Assembly (NCBI GenBank): GCA_965212165.1
Contig: OZ243096.1
Location: forward strand, 2,046,001-2,110,000
Reading direction: 5' to 3'
DNA length: 64,000 bases
From: RHLJ01 sp965212165
Lineage (GTDB): Bacteria; Bacteroidota; Rhodothermia; Balneolales; Balneolaceae
The notes beneath the pieces were generated by a model, which made no database searches, was not told where the DNA came from, and saw only the letters and a list, made by a program, of their open reading frames with translations. Each line of letters begins with the position of its first letter. Position 1 is the first letter of the stretch. Below are positions 17,060-26,362 of the stretch, one piece after another. Position numbers and translations under genes: made by a program.

Positions 17060-18823
17060 ATGGCTCATTTTGAATTAAATGAAGTAACTAAAAAACTTCC
17101 AAAGCATCTACACAAATTCATAGTTAGACAACCCTATGAAGAGTATACTGCGCAGAATCAGGCAGTATGGCGTTATGTTATGCGAATGAATGTAGATTAT
17201 TTAAGTAAAGTTGCTCATGGTTCTTATTGTGAAGGATTAGAAAAAACGGGTATTACTATTGATAACATTCCTCGTATGGCAGGAATGAATCGAATTTTGA
17301 AAGATATTGGATGGGCGGCCGTTTCTGTGGATGGATTTATCCCTCCAAATGCATTTATGGAATTTCAAGCCTATAATGTATTGGTCATCGCATCTGATAT
17401 GAGAACTATTGATCATGTGCAGTATACACCTGCACCAGATATAATACATGAAGCTGCCGGTCATGCCCCTATTATTGCAAATCCTGAGTATGCAGAGTAC
17501 TTAAGAAGATTTGGTGAGATTGGGAGTAAGGCAATTTCTTCTTCTCATGATTACGAGATGTATGAAGCTATTCGCTTGTTATCTATCTTGAAAGAAGATC
17601 CAAACTCATCGAAAGAAGAGGTTGATGAAGCTCAAAAACAGGTTGAGTATTTGCAAGAAAATATGGGCGAACTCTCGGAAATGGCTAAAATAAGAAACCT
17701 TCATTGGTGGACGGTTGAATATGGTCTTATAGGTGATGTTAGAAACCCAAAAATTTATGGTGCAGGATTATTATCCTCAATTGGAGAAAGTAAGGATTGC
17801 TTAAAACCTGAAGTAAAAAAAATCCCATATTCATTTGATGCAGCTTATCAAAATTTTGATATAACAAATCAACAACCCCAATTGTTTGTAACCCCAGATT
17901 TTGCTTTTCTTAGTCAGGTTTTGGAAGAATTCGCTAGTACTATGGCCATAAGAGCTGGTGGACTTGATGGTGTTAAGAAACTGATTGATTCCAAAGGTTT
18001 AGGTACCATTGAGTTAAGTACAGGAATTCAAATTTCTGGTAATTTTAGCAATGTTATAGAAGACCAAAAAGGAAATGTGGCCTACATTCAAACAGAAGGC
18101 CTTACGGCTTTATCTAATAGAGATAAAGAACTAATAGGGCATGGAACATTTAATCATAAGGATGGCTTTGGAAGTCCCATAGGTAAGTTAAAGGGTATTA
18201 ATTTACCTATTGAAGATATGGCTCCAAGAGATTTGGATGCTTATGGTATTTATGAGGGGAAAACTACTAGACTTGAATTTGAAAGTGGGGTAATAGTTGA
18301 AGGTAAAATAATTACTGGAACTCGAGACTTAAGAGGAAAGATTCTTTTAATCACCATCGATGATTGTACGGTTTCTTATAAAGATCAAATCCTATTTAAG
18401 CCAGAATGGGGAGTTTATGACATGGCTATTGGGAAAAAAGTAGTTTCAGCATATGCAGGCTCAGCTGATGTACAATCATTTGGAGATATAGGTAAAGTTT
18501 CTGAAACCAAAACTCATAAAATAAATTACTCTAATAAGGATAGAGAGCTATATGATTTGTATGCAACGGTTAGAAATTTACGAGAATCAAAATCTTACGA
18601 CTTAGAAAAAATTACTAATGTTTTCAAAATATTAAAAAATGACTTTCCAACTGATTGGCTACTTCCTTTAGAGCTGTATGAGTTAGCATATGAGAAAGAC
18701 TTAGAAATAAAAAGCGAGATTCTTTCATATTTAGTAGAACTAAAAAATATAAAAGCATATAAAAATCTAATAGAAAACGGGTTAGATATTATCCGTAAAA
18801 GTGATCTGGAAATGAAAGTGTAA
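17060..18823 (+). CDS. phhA: Aromatic amino acid (phenylalanine) hydroxylase, long form
   Basis: Iron- and pterin-dependent monooxygenase. The catalytic domain occupies roughly residues 15-290; iron ligands are His130 and His135 in DIIHEAAGHAP and Glu220 in WWTVEYGL. Most likely it hydroxylates phenylalanine to tyrosine. Typical bacterial enzymes have about 260-300 residues, but this one has 587: the last 300 residues hold a section with beta-rich look (about 310-480) and a helical tail (about 495-587) that I do not recognise. No N-terminal ACT domain of the animal type is present. A single gene with 159 bases upstream, converging on the beta-propeller lipoprotein with a 14-base gap. Confidence 0.93.
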   Translation: MAHFELNEVTKKLPKHLHKFIVRQPYEEYTAQNQAVWRYVMRMNVDYLSKVAHGSYCEGLEKTGITIDNIPRMAGMNRILKDIGWAAVSVDGFIPPNAFMEFQAYNVLVIASDMRTIDHVQYTPAPDIIHEAAGHAPIIANPEYAEYLRRFGEIGSKAISSSHDYEMYEAIRLLSILKEDPNSSKEEVDEAQKQVEYLQENMGELSEMAKIRNLHWWTVEYGLIGDVRNPKIYGAGLLSSIGESKDCLKPEVKKIPYSFDAAYQNFDITNQQPQLFVTPDFAFLSQVLEEFASTMAIRAGGLDGVKKLIDSKGLGTIELSTGIQISGNFSNVIEDQKGNVAYIQTEGLTALSNRDKELIGHGTFNHKDGFGSPIGKLKGINLPIEDMAPRDLDAYGIYEGKTTRLEFESGVIVEGKIITGTRDLRGKILLITIDDCTVSYKDQILFKPEWGVYDMAIGKKVVSAYAGSADVQSFGDIGKVSETKTHKINYSNKDRELYDLYATVRNLRESKSYDLEKITNVFKILKNDFPTDWLLPLELYELAYEKDLEIKSEILSYLVELKNIKAYKNLIENGLDIIRKSDLEMKV

Positions 18824-18837
18824 AAAAGGCTATATCG

Positions 18838-20373
18838 TTAATTAAACTTACCTGAATTACTAACAAATGCTATTTTCTTACTATCAGGTGACCAGCTTGG
18901 TACATTTATAGTTCCTTGCCCGCCATAAACATACGCAATAATACTTGGTTCTTTACTTCCATCAATAGACATTAAACGTAATGTTACATGTTTATAAAAT
19001 GGATGATCGGAAGGGCTCACATCTGTTCCAAAACTTAGAAATACAATCCATTTCCCATCAGGGGATACATGCGGGAACCAATCATTGTAGTTATCATCAA
19101 AAGTGAGTTGCTTTTGCTCACTTCCATCTGCATTCATTCTCCATAGCTTCATTGTTCCAGTTCGAGTAGAATTAAAGTAAATATGCTTTCCATCTGGCGA
19201 ATATTCAGAACCATCATCCAAACCAGGAGTATCTGTTAGTTGCGTTTCTTCCATTGTAGATACATCAGATGCGTAAATATCATATTTACCATTCCGTTGT
19301 CCTGTAAATATTACGGTTTGTTTATCAGGTGAAATCCCATGCAGATATGAAGCACCAATACCTGATTTGGTAACTTGTATTGGGTTTTCACTACCGTTTA
19401 TTGGTAGTGTATAAATAGTTGATGTATTATCATCATCAGGGTTATGATGACTGATGGCAATCATAGTTCCATCAAAAGAAAGAACATGATCGTTATTATT
19501 ATTCGTAGCAAACCCAGTATTAAGCTGTGTTATTTCCTCCGAATCGATGAAATAATTATATAAAAAGCCATTTGAATTATAAATAAGTCTTTTCCCATCA
19601 ACGGTCCAATTAGGAGCTTGAATAGAATGTTCTGATTCAAAAATAACTTTCCGAATACCTGACTTAATATCTAATACTTCCATTCGGCTACCTAAATACT
19701 CTTGGTATTGTACTAAATCATCTGGTGCGGGCTTTATAATTCTTACATTTCTAAAGATAGCCTTTTCAATTACATCCGGATTATGTGCGCAAATATAGAT
19801 TCCTGCAAGAACTTCGTTTTTTAAGCTTACATCTGAAGTTTCCACGGTAGTAAAAGCTTCACCTTTTAAAGCAGTAGAAAATGAATAGGTGTCACCGATT
19901 CGTGATAGCTGAATAATATTAGAACTACTATCGGGAGAAACAACTTGATCGGTTTCTGCTCCATCAGATTTCCGATATTGTAGTGAGATTAATCCATCTC
20001 CATGAACAGTTCCATTAACCATAGCTGAATTAGGATCTAGACTATTTCTTACAGTCCATCCAATTTTTCTGTGAGGATCTACACCATTACCTATAAATTC
20101 AACTTCAGCCCTAAGAATAAAATCTCCTTGAATAGCTTTCCATAAGAAGCGCATTTCATCGGTATCACCCCACATATTAAATCCCGATCCAGTTAGTATA
20201 TACTCTCCAGATTCATCATTAAATTTAACTGAACCTGGGTGTAAAACATCACCAACATCTGTGGTATTATCAAAAATACCAAGTGATTTCGATTGTTCTT
20301 CATTTAGTGTTGTTACACATGCCATAGATCCAAGAAATGATAAAATGACTATTGAATAGATTACTTTTTTCAT
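18838..20373 (-). CDS. Lipoprotein with lectin-like N domain and TolB-like beta-propeller
   Basis: 511 residues with a signal ending GSMAC, so a probable lipoprotein (Cys19). Residues about 35-220 look like a DUF1349/concanavalin-like jelly roll (GSGFNMWGDTDEMRF, GDFILRAEVEF, RNVRII). From about 230 to the end are WD40-like PD40 repeats of the TolB type: SPDGKHIYFNSTRTG, SPDGKWIVFLS, SWSPDSKKIAFVS. This two-part layout occurs in envelope proteins of Bacteroidota, where the propeller may bind peptides or glycans; the actual role is unknown. It is not TolB itself: no Tol-Pal genes are near. bshB1 lies upstream on the same strand, 102 bases away. Confidence 0.85.
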   Translation of the reverse strand: MKKVIYSIVILSFLGSMACVTTLNEEQSKSLGIFDNTTDVGDVLHPGSVKFNDESGEYILTGSGFNMWGDTDEMRFLWKAIQGDFILRAEVEFIGNGVDPHRKIGWTVRNSLDPNSAMVNGTVHGDGLISLQYRKSDGAETDQVVSPDSSSNIIQLSRIGDTYSFSTALKGEAFTTVETSDVSLKNEVLAGIYICAHNPDVIEKAIFRNVRIIKPAPDDLVQYQEYLGSRMEVLDIKSGIRKVIFESEHSIQAPNWTVDGKRLIYNSNGFLYNYFIDSEEITQLNTGFATNNNNDHVLSFDGTMIAISHHNPDDDNTSTIYTLPINGSENPIQVTKSGIGASYLHGISPDKQTVIFTGQRNGKYDIYASDVSTMEETQLTDTPGLDDGSEYSPDGKHIYFNSTRTGTMKLWRMNADGSEQKQLTFDDNYNDWFPHVSPDGKWIVFLSFGTDVSPSDHPFYKHVTLRLMSIDGSKEPSIIAYVYGGQGTINVPSWSPDSKKIAFVSNSGKFN

Positions 20374-20475
20374 ACTAGCTACATTTGATGAATAAACTAA
20401 CTCTTAATACACTATGTAATATCTTAACAAAAGAATATTAAAAAGAATATGGTAATCTTCTCTCCTAAAAGTGAA

Positions 20476-21219
20476 CTATCTAGTAGGATTATTATCAAAG
20501 AAAATAGAAGATGATTTTAATCCTACTGGACCATTATGATATTTGAGTGGTTCACCAAATTCAAATCCGGCTAGATGTCCAAAGTATCTAGCACGGGCTT
20601 CAAGCTGCTTAAAATATTTATTTGAGGATATATAAGTTTCAGGTTCGTTGCCTGGATCATCAATATTGAATTGAGTTGAAAATGCCAGAATTGCTTTCTT
20701 TTTTATTTCCCAGTGATCTGTAATATCAAAAATGAAATCAGGTTCAAAAGGGCGATCCTGCATATAATATAATATATGTTTTGGTCTCCAAGGCTCAAGA
20801 GATGGTTCCGTTTCAATTTTAGTTAATCCTGAATAGAATAATGCATCAATACAGAGTTTGGTAGCTTTTCCATGGTCTGGATGTCGATCATGTGGTGCCC
20901 CAATGAGACAGATATGAGGTCTGCATTTTCTAATTTCGTGAATTACCTTGATTTGATTCTCTCGATTATTTTCAACAATCGAATCACCTAAATTAAGGTT
21001 AGATCGATAAATTATTCCAAGAACTTTTGAAGCTTCATCAGCTTCAACTCTCCTTGTTTTAATTGTTCCTCGAGTTCCCATCTCACCTTCAGTTAAATCA
21101 ACTATACCAACAGATTTACCTTGAGAAACTAATGCAGCAATTGTTCCTCCACAATTTAACTCAGCGTCATCAGGATGAGCAGCGAAAACTAAAACATCAA
21201 TATTCATATTCTTTTTCAT
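20476..21219 (-). CDS. bshB1: Bacillithiol biosynthesis deacetylase BshB1
   Basis: Zinc-dependent N-acetylglucosaminyl-malate deacetylase of the LmbE/PIG-L family, the second step of bacillithiol synthesis. The metal-site motif AHPDDAE is at 14-20 and the second histidine pair is in HDRHPDHGKA. The block LTEGEMGTRGT matches BshB1 specifically, distinguishing it from other PIG-L enzymes. 247 residues. The frame starts MKKNM; a second Met at residue 5 is a possible alternative. The gene implies the organism uses bacillithiol as its low-molecular-weight thiol; BshA and BshC must lie elsewhere. Confidence 0.93.
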   Translation of the reverse strand: MKKNMNIDVLVFAAHPDDAELNCGGTIAALVSQGKSVGIVDLTEGEMGTRGTIKTRRVEADEASKVLGIIYRSNLNLGDSIVENNRENQIKVIHEIRKCRPHICLIGAPHDRHPDHGKATKLCIDALFYSGLTKIETEPSLEPWRPKHILYYMQDRPFEPDFIFDITDHWEIKKKAILAFSTQFNIDDPGNEPETYISSNKYFKQLEARARYFGHLAGFEFGEPLKYHNGPVGLKSSSIFFDNNPTR

Positions 21220-21355
21220 TTAATGTAACAACTTTTCACTGAGTTCAGAAAATTTCGATCCCATTCTTTAAATTAAATTTGGTTATTTTTTATTTATGTG
21301 AAACGAAAGCCATTGCGCTTCGTAGGTGTTTGCTTAACCAATCCATTCTAAAGTC

Positions 21356-22579
21356 ATGAGATTCATAAATAGCTTAATTGAAGGTGTAAAAGTAGCACTT
21401 AGGGCCCTCGCAATTAACAAGGTTAGATCATTTTTAACAGCACTGTGTATAATAATCGGAATAACTATGGTTACTGTAGTTGATTCGGTAACAACTGGTA
21501 TGGATGAGAGTTTTGATAGTAGTATGGCTATGCTTGGAACTAATGTAGTTTATATCGAAAAATGGCCTTGGGATGGCGATGATGATTGGTGGGTATATGC
21601 TGGTAGAAAAGAAATGGAGTTGGAATATGTAGATTTTCTTGAAGAAAAGAGTAAACTTGCAAGTGATGTAGCCGCTTCAGCTAATAGAAATGTTTCAATT
21701 AGATATAAAGAAAAAAATGCAGACAATGTTGGGATCAATGGAGCCACCTCAAATTATCTAAACATACAAGGATTAAACATTGAACGAGGTAGAATGTTTA
21801 CAGAGCAGGAAGCCAGATCATCAGTAAAAGTAGCGGTAATAGGACAATCTTTACAAGAAGCTTTATTCGAAGAAGAGGATCCATTAGGTAAAGAGATTAG
21901 ACTAGGCGGCCAAAAGTTTACGGTTATTGGTATACTAGAAAAACAAGGTAGCTTTTTGGGAATAGGTGACTCAGATAATAGAGTGATAGTTCCAATTAAA
22001 TCGTATGGTCAAATATTTGGTCTAAGATGGGGAATTCAGATTGGAGTAAAATTCCCAAACGAACAAGCTGCTCTTGATGGTGAATATGAGATTGAGGGCT
22101 TAATGAGACAAGTTCGTAGTATTGATGCTGCTGAAGAAAATGATTTTGCAATTAATAAACCTCAAGCATTTGAGGAACAACTCTCGTCATTTAAAAGCGG
22201 CCTTTACATGGGAGGTTTCGTACTTGTTAGTTTATCCTTACTTATTGGTGGTATTGGAATTATGAATATTATGTTTGTTTCGGTTCGAGAGCGTACTAAA
22301 GAAATTGGTATAAGAAAAGCCGTTGGGGCAAAATCATGGGAGATTTTAACACAGTTTTTAATTGAAGCAGTTATGATATGTATGGTCGGTGGCATTGTAG
22401 GTGTTGCTTTGGCTGGATTATTAACAATAATGATAGATCAAGTATTTACTGCAACAATGAATTTTAGTGTTGTTTTTGTAGCATTTATGATATGTACTTT
22501 AGTAGGCGTAATTTTTGGTTTTATACCAGCTTATAAAGCAGCAAAATCTGATCCAATTGAATCATTGAGGTTTGAATAA
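21356..22579 (+). CDS. ABC transporter permease, MacB/FtsX type (first of pair)
   Basis: 407-residue permease with the MacB layout minus the ATPase domain: TM1 at about 24-45, a large periplasmic MacB_PCD domain about 46-270, then three C-terminal TM helices (about 277-305, 325-350, 368-392). The coupling segment VSVRERTKEIGIRKAVGA before TM3 is characteristic of the FtsX family. It ends TAATG, overlapping the next permease, so two different half-permeases are made together and probably pair. The system moves substrates from the inner membrane or periplasm outward; candidates are peptides, lipids or toxic compounds. Confidence 0.93.
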   Translation: MRFINSLIEGVKVALRALAINKVRSFLTALCIIIGITMVTVVDSVTTGMDESFDSSMAMLGTNVVYIEKWPWDGDDDWWVYAGRKEMELEYVDFLEEKSKLASDVAASANRNVSIRYKEKNADNVGINGATSNYLNIQGLNIERGRMFTEQEARSSVKVAVIGQSLQEALFEEEDPLGKEIRLGGQKFTVIGILEKQGSFLGIGDSDNRVIVPIKSYGQIFGLRWGIQIGVKFPNEQAALDGEYEIEGLMRQVRSIDAAEENDFAINKPQAFEEQLSSFKSGLYMGGFVLVSLSLLIGGIGIMNIMFVSVRERTKEIGIRKAVGAKSWEILTQFLIEAVMICMVGGIVGVALAGLLTIMIDQVFTATMNFSVVFVAFMICTLVGVIFGFIPAYKAAKSDPIESLRFE

Positions 22580-23805
22580 TGCAAATTTTTGAAACAGTAA
22601 GTCAGGCAACTGATTCCTTAAAAGCGAATAAAATTCGTTCCCTTTTAACATTATTAGCATTAGTAATTGGTGTTTTTTCAGTAATAGTTTCTACAACTGC
22701 AGTTGCAGTACTAGACAATTTCTTTACAAATACCATGAGTATTTTGGGAAGTGATGTTATAACTGTTCAAAAGAACCCTGCAGTACAAATGGGCCCTCGT
22801 GATTCAAGTCTAAGAAACAGAAAAAATATAGTATTTGATGATGCTGAAGAACTAGAAGAAAGAGCTCGTGTTGCAGAAGGAACATCACCATTAACATCAT
22901 TTAGTTTCACGAAAATTACATACGGAGATCTAGAGACAGATCCAGATGTACGTGTAAGAGGTAGTAATAGTGAGTATATCGAGAATAATGCGTTTACTTT
23001 AGGAGATGGGCGTAATATTACTCCTGAAGATGTTCAGTATAAACGAAATGTTGTAGTACTTGGTAAAGATGTTCAAGTAGAACTATTCCCTAATGAATAT
23101 CCTCTTGGAAAAACTGTACGTATTGATGGAAATCCGTATCAAGTAGTTGGACTTTTAGAAAAAAAAGGTCAGATTTTTGGTAACTCTTTTGACAACATCG
23201 TATTGATTCCATATACCACAGGTATCAATAATTATGGTGGTGGAAATCGAGGGATTGGGATTCAACTTCGAGCTCCAGAAATCTCAAAAGTGGAGGATAC
23301 AATTGAAGAAGTAACTGGAATAATGAGGGTAATTCGCGGAGTTAATCCCGCTGATGAAAATGATTTCGAAGTTATAACAAATGATTCTCTTACCGGAACA
23401 TTTGATGCATTTACAGGTGTATTATATGCTGCTGGTTTCGCAATTGGATTAATAACTCTGCTAGGCGCTGGAATTGGAGTAATGAATATAATGCTCGTTT
23501 CTGTCACTGAGCGTACAAAAGAAATTGGAATTAGAAAAGCTGTTGGAGCAACTAGAAAGGCAATAGTTAGTCAGTTTTTAATGGAAGCAATTTTTGTTTG
23601 CCAAATTGGTGGACTTATAGGATTAATTCTAGGTGTTGGAGCCGGTAACTATGTTGCAGTATTAATTGATACTGAGCCTGTTATTCCACTATGGTCAGTT
23701 TTTGGAAGCTTCTTTGGAATGACTCTGATCGGATTAATTTTTGGAGTTTTCCCAGCATTTAAAGCGTCAAGGTTAGATCCAATTGAAAGTTTACGTTACG
23801 AATAA
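22579..23805 (+). CDS. ABC transporter permease, MacB/FtsX type (second of pair)
   Basis: 408 residues with the same architecture as its upstream neighbour: TM1 about 20-45, periplasmic MacB_PCD domain, and three TM helices at the end. It shares the coupling motif VSVTERTKEIGIRKAVGA and the C-terminal PAFKASRLDPIESLRYE, which mirrors PAYKAAKSDPIESLRFE of the first gene, so the pair arose by duplication. Its ATG overlaps the preceding stop. Probably the second half of a heterodimeric exporter powered by the ATPase at 27755. Confidence 0.93.
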   Translation: MQIFETVSQATDSLKANKIRSLLTLLALVIGVFSVIVSTTAVAVLDNFFTNTMSILGSDVITVQKNPAVQMGPRDSSLRNRKNIVFDDAEELEERARVAEGTSPLTSFSFTKITYGDLETDPDVRVRGSNSEYIENNAFTLGDGRNITPEDVQYKRNVVVLGKDVQVELFPNEYPLGKTVRIDGNPYQVVGLLEKKGQIFGNSFDNIVLIPYTTGINNYGGGNRGIGIQLRAPEISKVEDTIEEVTGIMRVIRGVNPADENDFEVITNDSLTGTFDAFTGVLYAAGFAIGLITLLGAGIGVMNIMLVSVTERTKEIGIRKAVGATRKAIVSQFLMEAIFVCQIGGLIGLILGVGAGNYVAVLIDTEPVIPLWSVFGSFFGMTLIGLIFGVFPAFKASRLDPIESLRYE

Positions 23806-23876
23806 GAATTTGGTGCGGAACGAATTACTGTTTCTTGTATATTATATAGGTAAGAATAACTTTAACAGGGCAAATC

Positions 23877-24089
23877 ATGAACGAAGAAATTATTCAGAAT
23901 CTAAACGAACGTTTAGATAGAGCTATTGATAAAGGGCGAGACATCTTAGCTGACGAGAGTTTTCAGCAAAGAGTAGATGAGGTCAAGACACAAACAGAAG
24001 ATACAATTAGAGAGCATCCTTTAATTAGTGTAGCAGCTGGAATTGTAGTTGGATTTATTATAGCTAGACTTTTTAGATCAGAAGACTAA
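23877..24089 (+). CDS. Small DUF883/YqjD-like membrane-anchored protein
   Basis: 70 residues. The first 45 are charged and predicted helical, with a coiled-coil look; a short C-terminal membrane segment (HPLISVAAGIVVGFIIARLF, about 48-67) follows. This matches the E. coli YqjD/ElaB type, C-tail-anchored proteins that can bind ribosomes in stationary phase. Its stop overlaps the next start (TAATG). It is the first of three small genes between the permeases and the TolC gene. The SD-like AGGG precedes the ATG at 23877. Confidence 0.75.
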   Translation: MNEEIIQNLNERLDRAIDKGRDILADESFQQRVDEVKTQTEDTIREHPLISVAAGIVVGFIIARLFRSED

Positions 24090-24508
24090 TGGACCAACTA
24101 GGCTCTAGATTAAAACAACTTAGTTCCGAATTTAGGGAATACATTGAAACAAGAATTGATTTATTAGTTTTAAATGTAAGTGACCAAGTTACAAGTTGGA
24201 TAAGCATATCAATTCAAAAAATAATCGGGTTTTCAATAATCGGGTCTGGACTTTTATTTGGTATGATTGCATTAGCTATCTATTTAGGTGATGTATTGAG
24301 TAATGAGGCATTAGGGTTCGCTATAATTGCTCTTCCATTAATTCTTATTGGATTAGTGCTAGCATTCTCAAAACCATTTGGCATTGCAAATACAATTCAG
24401 AAGCAACTAATGGTAGGAGTTTTAGAATCACTTGAGGAAAAAAGTGAGCAACCAAAGCTAGAAATTAAAGAACCAAAAGAGCTTAAAGAAGGGAAAGAAA
24501 ATGGGTAA
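24089..24508 (+). CDS. YqjE/holin-X-like two-TM membrane protein
   Basis: 139 residues: an amphipathic N-terminal helix (1-45), two membrane helices (about 47-70 and 75-97), and a charged tail rich in Glu and Lys. It has the look of the phage-holin-3/Actinobacterial holin-X family, to which E. coli YqjE belongs. The name reflects similarity only; no phage gene is near. It overlaps its neighbours on both sides (TAATG at the start, 8 bases at the end), so the trio is probably co-translated. Confidence 0.72.
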   Translation: MDQLGSRLKQLSSEFREYIETRIDLLVLNVSDQVTSWISISIQKIIGFSIIGSGLLFGMIALAIYLGDVLSNEALGFAIIALPLILIGLVLAFSKPFGIANTIQKQLMVGVLESLEEKSEQPKLEIKEPKELKEGKENG

Positions 24509-24854
24509 AGCTCAAGACATAATTTCAGAGAAAAAATTACAATTAGAATCTAATTTAGCTCGGATTCAAGAGGGCTTAGATAACTCCTTAGATGGAGTAA
24601 AAGGTGGAGTCGTAGAATCAATTTCTCCAAAAGAAGTAGTAAAAAAATATCCTATTCCAGTAATTGGTGCTTCAATAATATTAGGATTTATAATTGGTTC
24701 AAAAGGTGGAGCAAAAAAGCATAAATCATCAAGTACAAATGGTACAATAGCTGATTCGATTGGGAAATCTTTAAAAAGACGATTGACTCAAAAAGCGGTT
24801 GATATCGCACTTGATTTTATAGATGATAAGCTAAAAGAACAAAAGAGAGATTAA
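24501..24854 (+). CDS. Small YtxH/YqjK-like protein with one TM segment
   Basis: 117 residues I cannot name. A charged, probably helical N-terminal half leads into one membrane segment (about 51-66, IPVIGASIILGFIIGS), followed by a Lys-rich loop and a basic helical end. The KKYPIPVIGASI run resembles the HPLISVAAGI run in the first gene of the trio, suggesting a shared origin. It overlaps the holin-X-like gene by 8 bases. The next gene, of the TolC family, follows after 122 bases, room enough for a separate promoter. Confidence 0.68.
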   Translation: MGKAQDIISEKKLQLESNLARIQEGLDNSLDGVKGGVVESISPKEVVKKYPIPVIGASIILGFIIGSKGGAKKHKSSSTNGTIADSIGKSLKRRLTQKAVDIALDFIDDKLKEQKRD

Positions 24855-24976
24855 ACTCGTCTTAAAACTTTTACAGTTATAGTAAAAGGATATAAAAATC
24901 ATATTTCTTATAAAACTATGTAACTAATTTAATAGTTCATCGTGGAAGAACACGTCAACAAAAAAGAAAAACAGAC

Positions 24977-26332
24977 ATGAAAAAAATCATCTCTCTTACA
25001 CTGCTGGTATTTCTAGCATATACTGGTACAATACTGGGGCAAACTACTCAAAAAATTACAATACAAGATGCGATCAAAATTGCATTAGAAAATAACTTCC
25101 AGCTAAAAGAAGCTCAAAATTTTCTAGAATTATCAGATCAGCGAATAACAAGCGAAATGGCTGACTTTCTTCCAAGCATAACATCTAGTGCAGGATATAG
25201 CAAAACAACAGGACAGCAATTTGTACAAGATATACTTTCATTTGATAATGTGACATCACAAGGCGCTAGTGGAAGGTTAAGTGCAAATATCACACTTTTC
25301 AATGGTTTTGCTAATATTATAACACTTAGACAAAGTGAGTATGAGAAGCTATCAAACGAAGAGTTACTTCAACGCGTAAAAGAAGAAGTAATTTTTAATA
25401 CAGCTAGTAGTTATTTATCAGTTTTAGTTAATAAAGAGCTTCTAGAAATTGCAAAAGACAATCTAGAAACCTCTGTTAAACAATTAGAACAAACTCAAGC
25501 TAGGGTTGATGTTGGATCAAGTCCTTTAGTTGATTTATACAATCAGGAATCAACTGTTGCGGGGAATGAGCTAGCAGTTATTGAAGGAGAAAATTCACTT
25601 CGGAACAGTCAAGTTCAGTTAATTAGTCAATTGCAGATAGACCCACTTGGCAATTACGAATTTATTGTTCCTGAAATTGGAGAAAGATCTGGCTCACTCA
25701 ATCCACAAGGATTAAATTTAGAATCACTTATAGATCAGGCTTTACTTAATCGGTCAGACATCAAAAGTGAGGAAGCACGTATTTTAGTAAGAGAATCAAA
25801 TTTAAAATTATCAAGAAACACTTATTTCCCAGTAATTACAGCAAGTGGATCAATATCTACTCGTTGGAGTGATCCATACTTTCTTCAGAATGCTAATTTT
25901 ACAGATCAGTTTTTTGACCAACAAGTGAACAAGAGTTACGGATTTAATATAAGTTTTCCACTTTTTCAAAATTGGGACAGAGTTTATCTTATGCAGACCA
26001 GACAAGTAGAGTTGAAAAATGCAAGACTTACACTTGAAAGTTCTAAACTTGCTGTGGTTCAAGAAGTTACGCAGGCATACACGGATTATATTGGATTTAC
26101 TAAGCAAATCGAGTCAGCTGAGAAAGCTTTATTTGCAAGTGAAAAAGCATTAGAAACCGAGCAAGAGAGATATAATGTAGGAGCAAGTACTTTTATAGAA
26201 TTAAGTGTTGCTCAATCAACTTTCATTTCAGCTAAATCTGACTTCACTCAAGCTCAATACAATTTAATTTTCCAAGAAAAGCTTCTTGATTTCTACTTAG
26301 GAAAGTTAAGTGGTGAAGACATAGAATTTTAA
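24977..26332 (+). CDS. TolC-family outer-membrane efflux protein
   Basis: Signal peptide 1-21 ending ILGQ, then 430 residues with two outer-membrane-efflux (OEP) repeats: long helices such as QDAIKIALENNFQLKEAQNFL at the start of repeat one and SLIDQALLNRSDIKSEEARIL at the start of repeat two, each followed by beta-strand stretches (GRLSANITLFNG; FNISFPLFQN). It should form the trimeric tunnel through the outer membrane for the adaptor and ABC transporter encoded just downstream and upstream. 30 bases separate it from the adaptor. Confidence 0.95.
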   Translation: MKKIISLTLLVFLAYTGTILGQTTQKITIQDAIKIALENNFQLKEAQNFLELSDQRITSEMADFLPSITSSAGYSKTTGQQFVQDILSFDNVTSQGASGRLSANITLFNGFANIITLRQSEYEKLSNEELLQRVKEEVIFNTASSYLSVLVNKELLEIAKDNLETSVKQLEQTQARVDVGSSPLVDLYNQESTVAGNELAVIEGENSLRNSQVQLISQLQIDPLGNYEFIVPEIGERSGSLNPQGLNLESLIDQALLNRSDIKSEEARILVRESNLKLSRNTYFPVITASGSISTRWSDPYFLQNANFTDQFFDQQVNKSYGFNISFPLFQNWDRVYLMQTRQVELKNARLTLESSKLAVVQEVTQAYTDYIGFTKQIESAEKALFASEKALETEQERYNVGASTFIELSVAQSTFISAKSDFTQAQYNLIFQEKLLDFYLGKLSGEDIEF

Positions 26333-26362
26333 AATAATAATTTAGGCAAGTAGGGTATAAAC

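Noticed and set aside
24089..24508. Holin-like gene as sign of a prophage
   Set aside because: No phage structural, integrase or lysis genes nearby; the family includes chromosomal YqjE-type proteins.
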